NCBI GenBank assembly: GCA_002167265.1
Contig: NHDJ01000016.1
Location: 1 to 12,592, forward strand
From: Verrucomicrobia bacterium TMED56
Lineage (GTDB): Bacteria; Verrucomicrobiota; Verrucomicrobiia; Opitutales; Seribacteraceae
DNA: 12,592 nt
Direction: 5' to 3'
Shown here: positions 1 through 6,929 of the stretch, one piece after another
Numbering within the stretch: the stretch's first letter is position 1
How the letters are laid out: every line of letters begins with the position of its first letter
Notes under the pieces: model-generated
Told to the model about the DNA's origin: nothing
The model's database searches: none
What the model saw: the letters and a program-made list of their open reading frames with translations, nothing else
Translations under genes and position numbers: made by a program

Positions 1-1
1 A

Positions 2-829
2 CCTATGGTTAATAAATTAGAAAATTTTGTATCTTACAGGTTTTTGAATAATGATTTTAAAAAATATAAAGTCTCACCTCGAACTGGAGCTCATATGGGG
101 ATACACAGAAATTTAGACCCTATCTATAATTTCAAAGAAACAAGGTTAGTCAAAAATCTAGTTCATAATTTACCATTAAGAACATCAGCACTTAGGACAT
201 TAGGTGCTTTCGCAAATACTGCAGCAACTGAAACATTTATGGATGATCTTTGTATTGAGTCAAATATTGACCCATTTGAATTTAGGATTAATCATCTTGA
301 CGATAATAGAGCGATAGATTTATTAAATGATTTAAAAATTCAAATGAAAAAAGATAAATCATTGGAGAATAGCCATAGAGGTATTGCTTTTTCTCGATAT
401 AAAAACTCAGCATCTTATTGCGCTGTTGGTGTAGAGTTAATTGTTTCTGATAATATTGAAATTGAACTTAAACGAGCATGGATAAGTGTAGACGCAGGTG
501 AAATAGCTTTTAAGGAAGGGATAGAAGCTCAAGTAGAGGGTGGGTTCATTCAAGCTGCTAGTTGGTCTCTTTATGAACAGGTCTATTTTGATAATAATGA
601 AATTTTGTCCAAAGATTGGGATGGATATAAGATTATTGAGTTTGATAACATTCCTTTAATAACAACATCTGTAATTAATAGAGTAGGGGAACCTTATCTT
701 GGCGTTGGTGAAGCAGTTGCAGGTCCAACTGGTGCATCAATTTCTAATGCACTTAAAAGAGCTTTTGGTGAAAGGTTACAGACCATGCCTTTCAGTCAAG
801 AAAACATAAAAAAACAACTTCTAGAGTAA
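2..829 (+). CDS. Xanthine dehydrogenase family molybdopterin-binding subunit, C-terminal part
   Basis: This is the last third of the large molybdenum-cofactor subunit of a xanthine dehydrogenase/aldehyde oxidase-family hydroxylase. The reading frame is open to the left edge, so the true start is outside; about 275 residues remain of a family usually over 700. Counting from the first visible Met (position 5), the conserved segments are PLRTSALRTLGAFAN (57-71), a DPFEFRINHLDD-type block (89-100), SVDAGE (161-166), VEGGFIQAASW (177-187) and RVGEPYLGVGEA (226-237). Glu229 of the VGEP motif matches the family's catalytic Glu near the Mo centre. Such enzymes hydroxylate N-heterocycles or aldehydes and pass electrons through FeS and FAD or cytochrome partners; none of those is seen here, and they would have to lie upstream. 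The sequence is closest in style to isoquinoline or nicotinate dehydrogenase-like subunits, but the substrate is undetermined. A Gfo/Idh/MocA gene follows 32 bp downstream. Confidence 0.88.
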   Translation, partial: PMVNKLENFVSYRFLNNDFKKYKVSPRTGAHMGIHRNLDPIYNFKETRLVKNLVHNLPLRTSALRTLGAFANTAATETFMDDLCIESNIDPFEFRINHLDDNRAIDLLNDLKIQMKKDKSLENSHRGIAFSRYKNSASYCAVGVELIVSDNIEIELKRAWISVDAGEIAFKEGIEAQVEGGFIQAASWSLYEQVYFDNNEILSKDWDGYKIIEFDNIPLITTSVINRVGEPYLGVGEAVAGPTGASISNALKRAFGERLQTMPFSQENIKKQLLE

Positions 830-847
830 AATTTTATATTAATTAAA

Positions 848-853
848 AAGGAG
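848..853 (+). promoter_or_regulatory. Shine-Dalgarno site for the Gfo/Idh/MocA gene
   Basis: AAGGAG lies 8 bases before the ATG at 862. It is among the clearest ribosome binding sites in a window where most genes have none, and it fixes the start of the oxidoreductase. Confidence 0.7.
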
Positions 854-861
854 ATAAGGCC

Positions 862-1995
862 ATGTCTAATAAAAAAGAAATAGGTTTAGCGATTGTTGGT
901 TGTGGAACTATAGGTAGAATTAGAGCTATTATGGCAAAAGATTATCCTGGGATCAGTTGGATTGGTTTATGTGATATTAACGAAGAATTAGGAAAAAAAC
1001 TCTTACAAGACTGTAAGGCTGATTACTTTACAACTGATTACAATGAACTAGTAAAGAGATCAGAGGTTAATGCTGTTATTATTGCTACAGACGAAAATCA
1101 TCATTTTGGTCCTATTATGGCTTCGTTGGAAAATGAAAGTTCTTTATTTATAGAAAAACCTCTTGCAACTGATTTAGTTGAAAGTAGGGATGTTTTAAAT
1201 AAAATAAAGTCAACTAATGTTGATGCAGTTTTAGGATATACTCAAAGATTTAGAAGAAGGTTTTTAGCAGTAAAACAAAAATTAATGAATGAAAATATTG
1301 GTCATGTTACATCTGTTGTAACAAGAGCGTTTATGAATAGCATGGTTCCAATAGCAACTGTAAGAAGAACAAATGAAAGAAAAAACCTTACACCTATGGT
1401 TGTGTCTGGAACACATAGCCTTGATATGTCATTTTGGCTTATGGAAGGGAAATATCCAAGATCGGTTTTTGCGCAATCAGTAGATAAAAAATTAAAAAGT
1501 CATGGTACAAAAGATTCTACTTTTGGCATTTTTACAATGGATGACGATACAATTTTTAGTATGAACATTAGTTGGGCTCTACCAACGGTTTGGCCTGGTT
1601 CAGTATATGGATTAGAAATTGGCATAGTTGGAACAGAAGGGGTTATTGATATAGAAGACACCCATAGAGACTTAGTTCTTGCTAGCGAAAAACCCCAAGG
1701 TCATGGATATAACCCTTCTGGCTTCAACCCTTCTGACATTAGACATGTTGACTTTTTAACTTCATATCCACCGGGTGATATTTATAATAATCAACTGTGG
1801 GGTCCTATGAGAGAAGAAACAAATTCTTGGTTCCAAAGGCTATATGTTGGTACAGATACACCGCACGCCTCTGCAGAAGATGGACATAAAAATCTTGTTA
1901 TGACAATGGCAATGGACGCTTCAAGCAAAATAAATAATAAAATCGATATTACTGAAGATATTGAAAATGAAATATTAAAAATTCAAAATTCATAA
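862..1995 (+). CDS. Gfo/Idh/MocA family NAD(P)-dependent oxidoreductase
   Basis: This is a 377-residue soluble dehydrogenase of the glucose-fructose oxidoreductase/inositol dehydrogenase family, of normal length. The N-terminal Rossmann fold carries AIVGCGTIGRI (10-20), with the GxGxxG dinucleotide loop at 13-18. The family signature EKPLA is at 98-102; its Lys99 usually contacts cofactor and substrate. The C-terminal substrate domain has GTHSLDMSFWL (183-193), equivalent to the conserved G-x-H-x-x-D block that holds the catalytic His (185 here). Members oxidise or reduce a hydroxyl of a sugar, inositol or related polyol; the substrate here is unknown. The start is fixed by a strong AAGGAG. 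The stop is one base from the next ATG, so it is almost certainly co-transcribed and translationally coupled with the downstream alcohol dehydrogenase. Confidence 0.93.
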   Translation: MSNKKEIGLAIVGCGTIGRIRAIMAKDYPGISWIGLCDINEELGKKLLQDCKADYFTTDYNELVKRSEVNAVIIATDENHHFGPIMASLENESSLFIEKPLATDLVESRDVLNKIKSTNVDAVLGYTQRFRRRFLAVKQKLMNENIGHVTSVVTRAFMNSMVPIATVRRTNERKNLTPMVVSGTHSLDMSFWLMEGKYPRSVFAQSVDKKLKSHGTKDSTFGIFTMDDDTIFSMNISWALPTVWPGSVYGLEIGIVGTEGVIDIEDTHRDLVLASEKPQGHGYNPSGFNPSDIRHVDFLTSYPPGDIYNNQLWGPMREETNSWFQRLYVGTDTPHASAEDGHKNLVMTMAMDASSKINNKIDITEDIENEILKIQNS

Positions 1996-1996
1996 T

Positions 1997-3025
1997 ATGA
2001 AAGCATTACTTTTAAATGGCCCAGGTAAACCTTTCTCAATAGAAACAATTGAAGATCCAACCCCAGAAAAAGGTTATGCAGTTGCTAAAGTACTGGCATG
2101 TGGCTCTGGTTTGACAATTCAGCATGTTAAAGCAGGTAGAATAATTGTTGATTATCCAAGAATAATAGGCCATGAGATTATTGGTGAAATTGTTGAAATA
2201 AATGGAGAATCTGGTGATTTAGTTATCGGGTCTCCAGTAACAGCTTTTTTTTATTTAACTTGCGGGTATTGTAGATGGTGCAATATTGATCGTGAAACTT
2301 TGTGTGATAATTTTAAAGGTTATATTGGAAGAGAAATAGATGGAGGTTATTCTGAGTTTATAAAACTTCCTATTGAAAATTTCATTAAAATACCACAAGC
2401 AATTGATTATAAAAATAATCTTTTAGAGACTGCAGTAGTATGTGATGCTGTAGCAACTCCTCTCAAAGTTATAAAAAAAGCACGAATAAATTCATTTGAT
2501 AAAGTTGGTGTTATTGGAGCAGGTGGAGGTCTAGGAATACATATGCTTAAAATGCTCAATTTAAATAATATATCCTCTATTGGAATTGATACTAAAACAG
2601 AAAAATTTGAAGTATGTAATAGAAATGGTGCAGAATTCTCAATTTCACCTATGGATAATGATTTGAAAAATAAAATTAATGAGTTCTCAAAAGGTTGTGA
2701 TTTAGATGTGGTAATTGATTTTGTGTCCAGTAAATCATCACTTGAATTAGGGGCATCAATTTTAGGAAAGGGTGGTAGATTAGTAACGCTTGGTGGGAGT
2801 GGTGAAAATTTTTTGGCAAATTCTTCTGATATGCTTGTTAAAGAGCTTGAATTAATTGGGTCTCGTTACTGTACTAAACAAGAATTAAAAGAGAGTTTAG
2901 ATTTGTTTGCAAGAGGTCTAATTAAACCCTTAGTTTCAATTAAGACAAATTTTAATGGAGCTGAAGAACTTCATAATAAAATTGAAATTGGTGAAATAAC
3001 TGGTAGAGCAGGGATATTAATTTAA
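1997..3025 (+). CDS. Zinc-dependent medium-chain alcohol dehydrogenase
   Basis: This is a 342-residue zinc alcohol/polyol dehydrogenase of the MDR superfamily, cytoplasmic and of normal length. The probable catalytic zinc ligands are Cys35, His59 in GHEIIGE (58-64) and Cys149. The structural zinc site is intact as CGYCRWC followed by Cys103, that is Cys89, 92, 95 and 103. The nucleotide-binding loop GAGGGLG is at 174-180. It should oxidise an alcohol or polyol with NAD(P)+, but the sequence does not name the substrate. It begins one base after the stop of the Gfo/Idh/MocA gene and has no separate ribosome binding site, so coupling is likely. Its last 9 bases overlap the 3' end of the convergent cysteine hydrolase. 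Confidence 0.92.
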   Translation: MKALLLNGPGKPFSIETIEDPTPEKGYAVAKVLACGSGLTIQHVKAGRIIVDYPRIIGHEIIGEIVEINGESGDLVIGSPVTAFFYLTCGYCRWCNIDRETLCDNFKGYIGREIDGGYSEFIKLPIENFIKIPQAIDYKNNLLETAVVCDAVATPLKVIKKARINSFDKVGVIGAGGGLGIHMLKMLNLNNISSIGIDTKTEKFEVCNRNGAEFSISPMDNDLKNKINEFSKGCDLDVVIDFVSSKSSLELGASILGKGGRLVTLGGSGENFLANSSDMLVKELELIGSRYCTKQELKESLDLFARGLIKPLVSIKTNFNGAEELHNKIEIGEITGRAGILI

Positions 3026-3703
3026 TTTATTTAAAATTTCCTCTTTTTTCATAACCCAAGCTATTGATTGAGACATAATTTTAAGTGCAACTTCATGTTG
3101 TTCATCGCCTCTCATTGATCCTGTACAACATTCAATCACTATTGGGTTATATCCTCTATTACTTGCACCAAATGTTGTTCCATAAACACATGTATCAGTA
3201 TTAACACCACATATTATTATATTTTTAATATTCAATGTTCTTTTTAAAAGCATATCTAATTCAGTATCTTGAAAACAATCAAAATTACGTTTGCTTGTTA
3301 TATGAATATCATTTTCGTCAACAAGTATTTTTGGTAATTCACATGAAATTGTTCCTTCAACTCTTTCAGGTTTTTTTCTAGCTTTGGCTTGTTTATTTTG
3401 AGAAAGTTTATTTTTTTGACTTACGTCTATATATGGACTTATAGAAAAGTTATATTTTAATTCTTCTTTTTTTCTAACTACATAACAATGAACTATGGGT
3501 ATATTTAAAATTCTTAATTTATTTAACAAAAAATTTGAATTTTCTAGAATTCTATCAATATTTTGATTTGACAAAGGAGATGTACCATTTTTAGTATCAA
3601 GATACTCATTCTGCATATCAACAGTTAATAAACATGTCTCTTTTTGCTTAATTTTAAGCAATTTATTCATCAAAGATTTATAATTTGTAAAGTCAGCTGT
3701 CAT
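3017..3703 (-). CDS. Cysteine hydrolase, isochorismatase family
   Basis: This is a 228-residue amidohydrolase with the isochorismatase-like fold. The Asp-Lys-Cys triad is visible: Asp29 in TVDMQNEY, Lys138 in ITSKRNFDCF and Cys172 in GVNTDTCVYGTTFGA. GVNTDTC followed by the CCTGSM stretch is typical of the N-carbamoylsarcosine amidase, ureidoacrylate and biuret hydrolase branch rather than true isochorismatase. Expected chemistry is hydrolysis of a C-N bond releasing ammonia or carbamate; the substrate is unknown. A lysine-rich insertion at about 95-115 separates the second strand region from the Lys motif. A start at Met12 (position 3670) is possible, as neither site has a clear ribosome binding sequence. 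The gene converges on the alcohol dehydrogenase with a 9-base overlap and diverges from the dehydrogenase at 3722. Confidence 0.9.
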   Translation of the reverse strand: MTADFTNYKSLMNKLLKIKQKETCLLTVDMQNEYLDTKNGTSPLSNQNIDRILENSNFLLNKLRILNIPIVHCYVVRKKEELKYNFSISPYIDVSQKNKLSQNKQAKARKKPERVEGTISCELPKILVDENDIHITSKRNFDCFQDTELDMLLKRTLNIKNIIICGVNTDTCVYGTTFGASNRGYNPIVIECCTGSMRGDEQHEVALKIMSQSIAWVMKKEEILNKLN

Positions 3704-3721
3704 ATTATAGGGTTTATGCTA

Positions 3722-4606
3722 ATGGAAATTAATTTAAATATAAATCATAAAATTGGAATTCTTGGGCTTGGTGTTCTTGGCTCTGCAATTGCGCAATGTT
3801 TTATAGATAAAAAAATCAATATATTTGGTTTTGATATATCAAGCAAATTTTATAAAAATTTAGATAAAAACTTTATTACTATTTTAGATGATATAAGTAA
3901 ATTTTATACAAAATGTAATATAGTTATAACTTGTCTACCTAGTGAAGAGAGTTTGCTGGAAGTCACAAAAAATTTAAATTCTAAAATTTTATTTATTGAA
4001 ACATCAACTTTACCTTTAGAATGTAAAAAATTAGCTAAAAGTCAGTTGAATTTAAAAGATTGTAAAATTGTAGACGCACCTTTATCCGGAAACAGATTGG
4101 CAGCTTTAGAAGGAAAGTTGTCCTCATATTTGAGTGGTATGAAAAATGATAAGAGTATAGCTTCTAATGTTCTTAACATATTTTGTCATAAAGTGACGGA
4201 TGTTGGGGATTTTGGAAATGGTATAGTAATGAAACTGATAGGAAATATCCTAAATTTAGTTCATAATGCAGTTACAGCAGAAGTTTTAACATTAGGAATG
4301 AAATCAGGATTAAAGCCTGAAATTATTCATGAAGCTATTAGCGGAACTTTTTCATCATCTGGTGTTTTTGAAAATAGAGGAAAATTAATGGTTGATCAAG
4401 ATTTTGAAAAGGAAGGTATGAACTTTTCTACACCATTAAAAGATTCGAAATTTATAACTGAACTTTCACGATCAAATTTAGTCGCATTACCAATCTATCA
4501 GGTAGCACTTCAATATTATTATTCTGCAGTAGCCAATGGACTTGGTGATAAAGATGCATCTTCTATTATAAGAATATTGGAGAGAAATACAAATTTTAGG
4601 AGATAA
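3722..4606 (+). CDS. NAD(P)-dependent 3-hydroxyisobutyrate/6-phosphogluconate-type dehydrogenase
   Basis: This is a 294-residue beta-hydroxyacid dehydrogenase of normal family length when begun at the ATG at 3722. That start has a weak AGGG 9 bases upstream; an ATG at 3716 is the alternative. The frame is open further upstream but runs antisense through the neighbour. The NAD-binding loop is in IGILGLGVLGSAIA (11-24). The substrate motif DAPLSGNRLAALEGKLSSYL starts at 118. The catalytic lysine is Lys171 in GNGIVMKLIGN, where the usual NN is GN. A helical C-terminal domain follows. Relatives act on 3-hydroxyisobutyrate, tartronate semialdehyde, L-threonate or hydroxymethylglutarate; the sequence does not decide. 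Being divergent from the cysteine hydrolase across about 18 bp suggests joint regulation. Confidence 0.88.
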   Translation: MEINLNINHKIGILGLGVLGSAIAQCFIDKKINIFGFDISSKFYKNLDKNFITILDDISKFYTKCNIVITCLPSEESLLEVTKNLNSKILFIETSTLPLECKKLAKSQLNLKDCKIVDAPLSGNRLAALEGKLSSYLSGMKNDKSIASNVLNIFCHKVTDVGDFGNGIVMKLIGNILNLVHNAVTAEVLTLGMKSGLKPEIIHEAISGTFSSSGVFENRGKLMVDQDFEKEGMNFSTPLKDSKFITELSRSNLVALPIYQVALQYYYSAVANGLGDKDASSIIRILERNTNFRR

Positions 4607-4639
4607 ATAACTCTTAAAAATTTAATAAATTGAAAAAAT

Positions 4640-4668
4640 TTGAATTTTTACTTCTAAAATGTTATTTT
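4640..4668 (+). promoter_or_regulatory. Candidate promoter of the four-helix membrane protein
   Basis: TTGAAT (4640-4645) and TATTTT (4663-4668) are separated by 17 bases, a sigma70-like arrangement. Transcription would start about 8 bases before the ATG at 4684, giving an almost leaderless message, which fits the missing ribosome binding site. In such AT-rich DNA a chance match is likely. Confidence 0.3.
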
Positions 4669-4683
4669 ATCTTAACATAATTT

Positions 4684-5094
4684 ATGCATTTTGAAAATAT
4701 GTTGAATAATTCAAGATTAGTACTGACACTTGTAGGATTTATACTTATGTTACAAAGCGTTGGCTTTGTAATTTTTGCAAGTGAAATTACTCTATTAATG
4801 TTTCCTTTTGTAGAAAATAATCCAGAAGCTCTTAATCTTGGAGTTAGTCTAAGATATGCTATGGCTTCAGGTTTGTTTTTTTTAGGAATGTTATTATTTC
4901 TATGTAGGGGTGTAACAAAGTCTGCAGCACAAAGACTACTATTTTGTTGTGGGTTAGGATTTATTATTATTTTGTTAAGTTTTGTTTATTTAACAATATT
5001 TAGGGACGTAAATATTTCTAAAATAATGTGGATAATTTATATTATTCTTACCTTATTAGCTTTTTATGTTTCATCTAGAAAGTTTCAGGAATAA
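4684..5094 (+). CDS. Small four-helix integral membrane protein, function unknown
   Basis: This is a 136-residue protein I do not recognise with confidence. Hydrophobic segments at about 12-34, 53-74, 84-105 and 112-130 predict four membrane helices with short loops. A charged C-terminal tail (SSRKFQE) is probably cytoplasmic. A conserved-looking NPEALN precedes the second helix, and LRYAMASGLFFLG opens it. The length and layout resemble small four-helix DUF4345- or DoxX-like families, but this is a resemblance of architecture only. There is no signal peptide beyond helix 1 and no ribosome binding site. It stands alone on the + strand, 77 bp after the dehydrogenase and facing the - strand pair at 5141-5694. 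An ATG at 4699 is a possible later start. Confidence 0.7.
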   Translation: MHFENMLNNSRLVLTLVGFILMLQSVGFVIFASEITLLMFPFVENNPEALNLGVSLRYAMASGLFFLGMLLFLCRGVTKSAAQRLLFCCGLGFIIILLSFVYLTIFRDVNISKIMWIIYIILTLLAFYVSSRKFQE

Positions 5095-5140
5095 AATCTA
5101 ACTTATTTTTGTGTATTGAAAAACTGAAATTCTTACAAAT

Positions 5141-5401
5141 CTAACTGTGTTTTTCTACAGCATAAACTTCATGAGAGAGACCAAGGTTATTTTCCATTTC
5201 TTTAAAATTATCTGAATTCATAAACTCTTGTACTAATTCAGGGTTAAATACCTCTGTAAAAATCATTGCTGTATTTTCATCAACTTTTCCAACAACAGTA
5301 TTTCTCATCATTTTAGATTGTGCTTCTGAATCCTCATCAAATTTAAGTTTCCAATCGTTATAATTAACTTTAGTCATTTTTACTATAATAAGTGTATTCA
5401 T
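5141..5401 (-). CDS. Small DUF3764-like alpha/beta protein
   Basis: This is an 86-residue acidic cytoplasmic protein without membrane segments or cysteines. The pattern is a beta-strand (MNTLIIVKM), a helix beginning WKLKFDED, a strand with VVGKVDENTAMIFTEVF, then a helix PELVQEFMNSDNFKEM and a final strand. This is the layout of a single ferredoxin-like (dimeric alpha/beta barrel) domain. The W-x3-FD and R-x4-GKVDENxAMI segments recall DUF3764 proteins of marine bacteria; that is recall, not a search. The start is supported by AGGA about 6 bases upstream. It follows the 93-residue gene by 11 bases, so the two form an operon. Function is unknown. Confidence 0.72.
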   Translation of the reverse strand: MNTLIIVKMTKVNYNDWKLKFDEDSEAQSKMMRNTVVGKVDENTAMIFTEVFNPELVQEFMNSDNFKEMENNLGLSHEVYAVEKHS

Positions 5402-5412
5402 ATTAAATCCTA

Positions 5413-5694
5413 TTAATCAGAAACATTCATAATATTTGGCATTTCTTTTATTTTATTCTCAAACATATCTGCCATATCTCCTAATGTTTCAATAATAGCT
5501 TCTGGTGTATTAGCTTTCCGCCAACAATACATAACCATATCGTTTTTCTCATTATTCCAATTGATTTGAAAACTTGCATTATCATTTTTCATGTTAGCCC
5601 TAATATCGTCTTCAGTCATTGATGCTGACATTTCAAAATATTTATCTCTTATCTCTTCGGTCTTAAATCTGTGTTCAACCATATAATCTTTCAT
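5413..5694 (-). CDS. Small DUF4242-like alpha/beta protein
   Basis: This is a 93-residue cytoplasmic protein. The ATG at 5694 is preferred over the upstream TTG at 5706 because GGAG (5701-5704) sits 6 bases before it and includes bases of the putative longer start. The order is strand (KDYMVEHRF), helix (TEEIRDKYFEMSASM), strand (ASFQINW), strand (DMVMYCWRKAN) and helix (TPEAIIETLGDMADMF). The last part, C-x-R-x-A-x-x-PEAI-x-E, resembles the nickel-binding-like DUF4242 or SCO4226 layout of a single ferredoxin-like domain. The single Cys and scattered His/Met give no convincing metal site. It is the first gene of a two-gene operon with the DUF3764-like protein. No enzymatic function can be assigned. 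Confidence 0.72.
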   Translation of the reverse strand: MKDYMVEHRFKTEEIRDKYFEMSASMTEDDIRANMKNDNASFQINWNNEKNDMVMYCWRKANTPEAIIETLGDMADMFENKIKEMPNIMNVSD

Positions 5695-5732
5695 TTTATT
5701 CTCCAATTTCTATAAAACTTTATCACATAATT

Positions 5733-5754
5733 AATACCTAATGTGGTATTTTTT
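5733..5754 (+). promoter_or_regulatory. Inverted repeat upstream of the small-protein operon (hairpin or operator)
   Basis: AATACC and GGTATT form a perfect 6-bp inverted repeat around a 6-base loop, followed on the + strand by six T. A second repeat, CACAT (5724-5728) with ATGTG (5741-5745), is interleaved with it. It lies 39 bp before the ATG at 5694. No + strand gene ends nearby, so it may be an operator or leader hairpin of the - strand pair rather than a terminator. Confidence 0.3.
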
Positions 5755-5849
5755 GTTTAATTAAATATATTAATCTAAATAACGTATATTATTTAAGCAT
5801 AATCAAGTTTAATTTAATTATACCTTATAATTATAATAGGATAATAAAC

Positions 5850-6929
5850 TTAGACTATTGTTTGAGAAAAAGTTAATATTACCGCAATTGCAACAATAGG
5901 ACTAGATATTCTTGCAAATTTATCTAGAGCACTAATTTCATTAGTACCTTCTTCAATGGATTTGTAATGACTTAATATACCAAGAATCATATTATATGTA
6001 ACAACTATTGTTGCCCATATAAAAAGACTATCAGTTAAGTTAAGATAATGTGTGGAAGGTAATTCTCCTGACAATGCAAATTTTAGAGCAGGAATTGTTA
6101 AGAATAAAGTTAATTGTCCGCCAACTCTCCAATTCCATGGATCATAATTACCAGCTCTATAAAAGTGGTTTATAAGAAGAGATAAAAGGACAATTGCTAA
6201 TAGAGGAAATATAATTTTTTGTAGAGAGTCTATAAATCCATGTTGAACATTAACATGTGATATTAAATAAGAAAATTTTTCTTTTCCTCCATGGTTTAAA
6301 CTCGTTCTCCCTTGCTCTTCTAACAACGTTTTTGTAACATTCCAATTTCCTTTAACAACTTTATGATGAGCGTCATGGTGACCAATCTCAATTGTCTCAG
6401 GGTAAAAAACCATTTTATTTTTATTGCCAGAATAAGAAGCAATATCCAAGAATAGATCTAGATCTCCAAAAGGATACCTTGGCATCTCTGCATCTATACT
6501 TAAATCAACATCAAATCTTTCAAATAATTCAAATTTACCTTTATAAACATCTAAAGTCTTATAATGTAAAGTCCTAGGGTTTTCAGCATTAGATACAAAA
6601 AATTCTGGATACCAAATATTTTCTAGAAAATCATCAAGTTTTTTTCCGTGTATTATTTCGTCTCCAAATTTGTTTAAGAATTCTTCTGTTTTATTAGGAT
6701 CTTCCCAAATTAGTAAGAGTTCAACAGAAGCTCTGTAGTGGCCTTGAGATATGTTTATATCATAAATTTCATCAAATAATAATTTTGCAGAAACGAGATG
6801 TTCAGTCTTAATTTCAGATTTATCTAATTTTGGTTTATTCTCACTTTTAGATGCAGAAATTGCACTTTTAAAGCAAAATAAAATAAAAAATAACGCGATA
6901 ATCGAAAATTTTGATAATGAATTTAACAC
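5850..6929 (-). CDS. Prokaryotic pentameric ligand-gated ion channel (Cys-loop receptor homologue) subunit
   Basis: This is a 359-residue membrane protein with the full architecture of a bacterial pLGIC subunit. A signal peptide occupies residues 1-26, ending AISA. The extracellular beta domain (about 45-228) has HYRASVELLLIWEDP (64-78), WYPEFFVSN (106-114), ERFDVDLSIDAEMPRYPFGD (137-156) and GNWNV (194-198). Four helices follow at about 232-257, 268-290, 298-321 and 340-358. ELPSTHYLNLTD (289-300) is the usual linker between helices 2 and 3. The mature protein has no cysteine, as in other bacterial members. The usual PFD of the Cys-loop region reads PFG. A His-rich GHHDAHH at 183-189 could bind ligand or metal. 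The start is GTG (6927-6929) without a ribosome binding site. Known bacterial relatives (GLIC, ELIC, DeCLIC) are opened by protons, amines or released by calcium; the ligand here is unknown. It is divergent from the reductase operon. Confidence 0.87.
   Translation of the reverse strand: MLNSLSKFSIIALFFILFCFKSAISASKSENKPKLDKSEIKTEHLVSAKLLFDEIYDINISQGHYRASVELLLIWEDPNKTEEFLNKFGDEIIHGKKLDDFLENIWYPEFFVSNAENPRTLHYKTLDVYKGKFELFERFDVDLSIDAEMPRYPFGDLDLFLDIASYSGNKNKMVFYPETIEIGHHDAHHKVVKGNWNVTKTLLEEQGRTSLNHGGKEKFSYLISHVNVQHGFIDSLQKIIFPLLAIVLLSLLINHFYRAGNYDPWNWRVGGQLTLFLTIPALKFALSGELPSTHYLNLTDSLFIWATIVVTYNMILGILSHYKSIEEGTNEISALDKFARISSPIVAIAVILTFSQTIV

Noticed and set aside
3644..3721. Upstream extension of the dehydrogenase start to 3644
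   Set aside because: The extra 26 residues are antisense to the hydrolase, precede the usual position of the NAD-binding strand and have no family counterpart.
5106..5155. Hairpin in the convergent gap (GAAAAAC 5118-5124 with GTTTTTC 5149-5155)
   Set aside because: The loop is 24 bases long and the stem is nearly all A-T, so it is not a convincing terminator.
5695..5706. TTG start for the DUF4242-like protein
   Set aside because: These bases form the GGAG ribosome binding site of the ATG at 5694, which is the better start.
6392..6577. 61-residue + strand reading frame inside the channel gene
   Set aside because: It is antisense to well-conserved channel sequence, with low-complexity composition and no family features.
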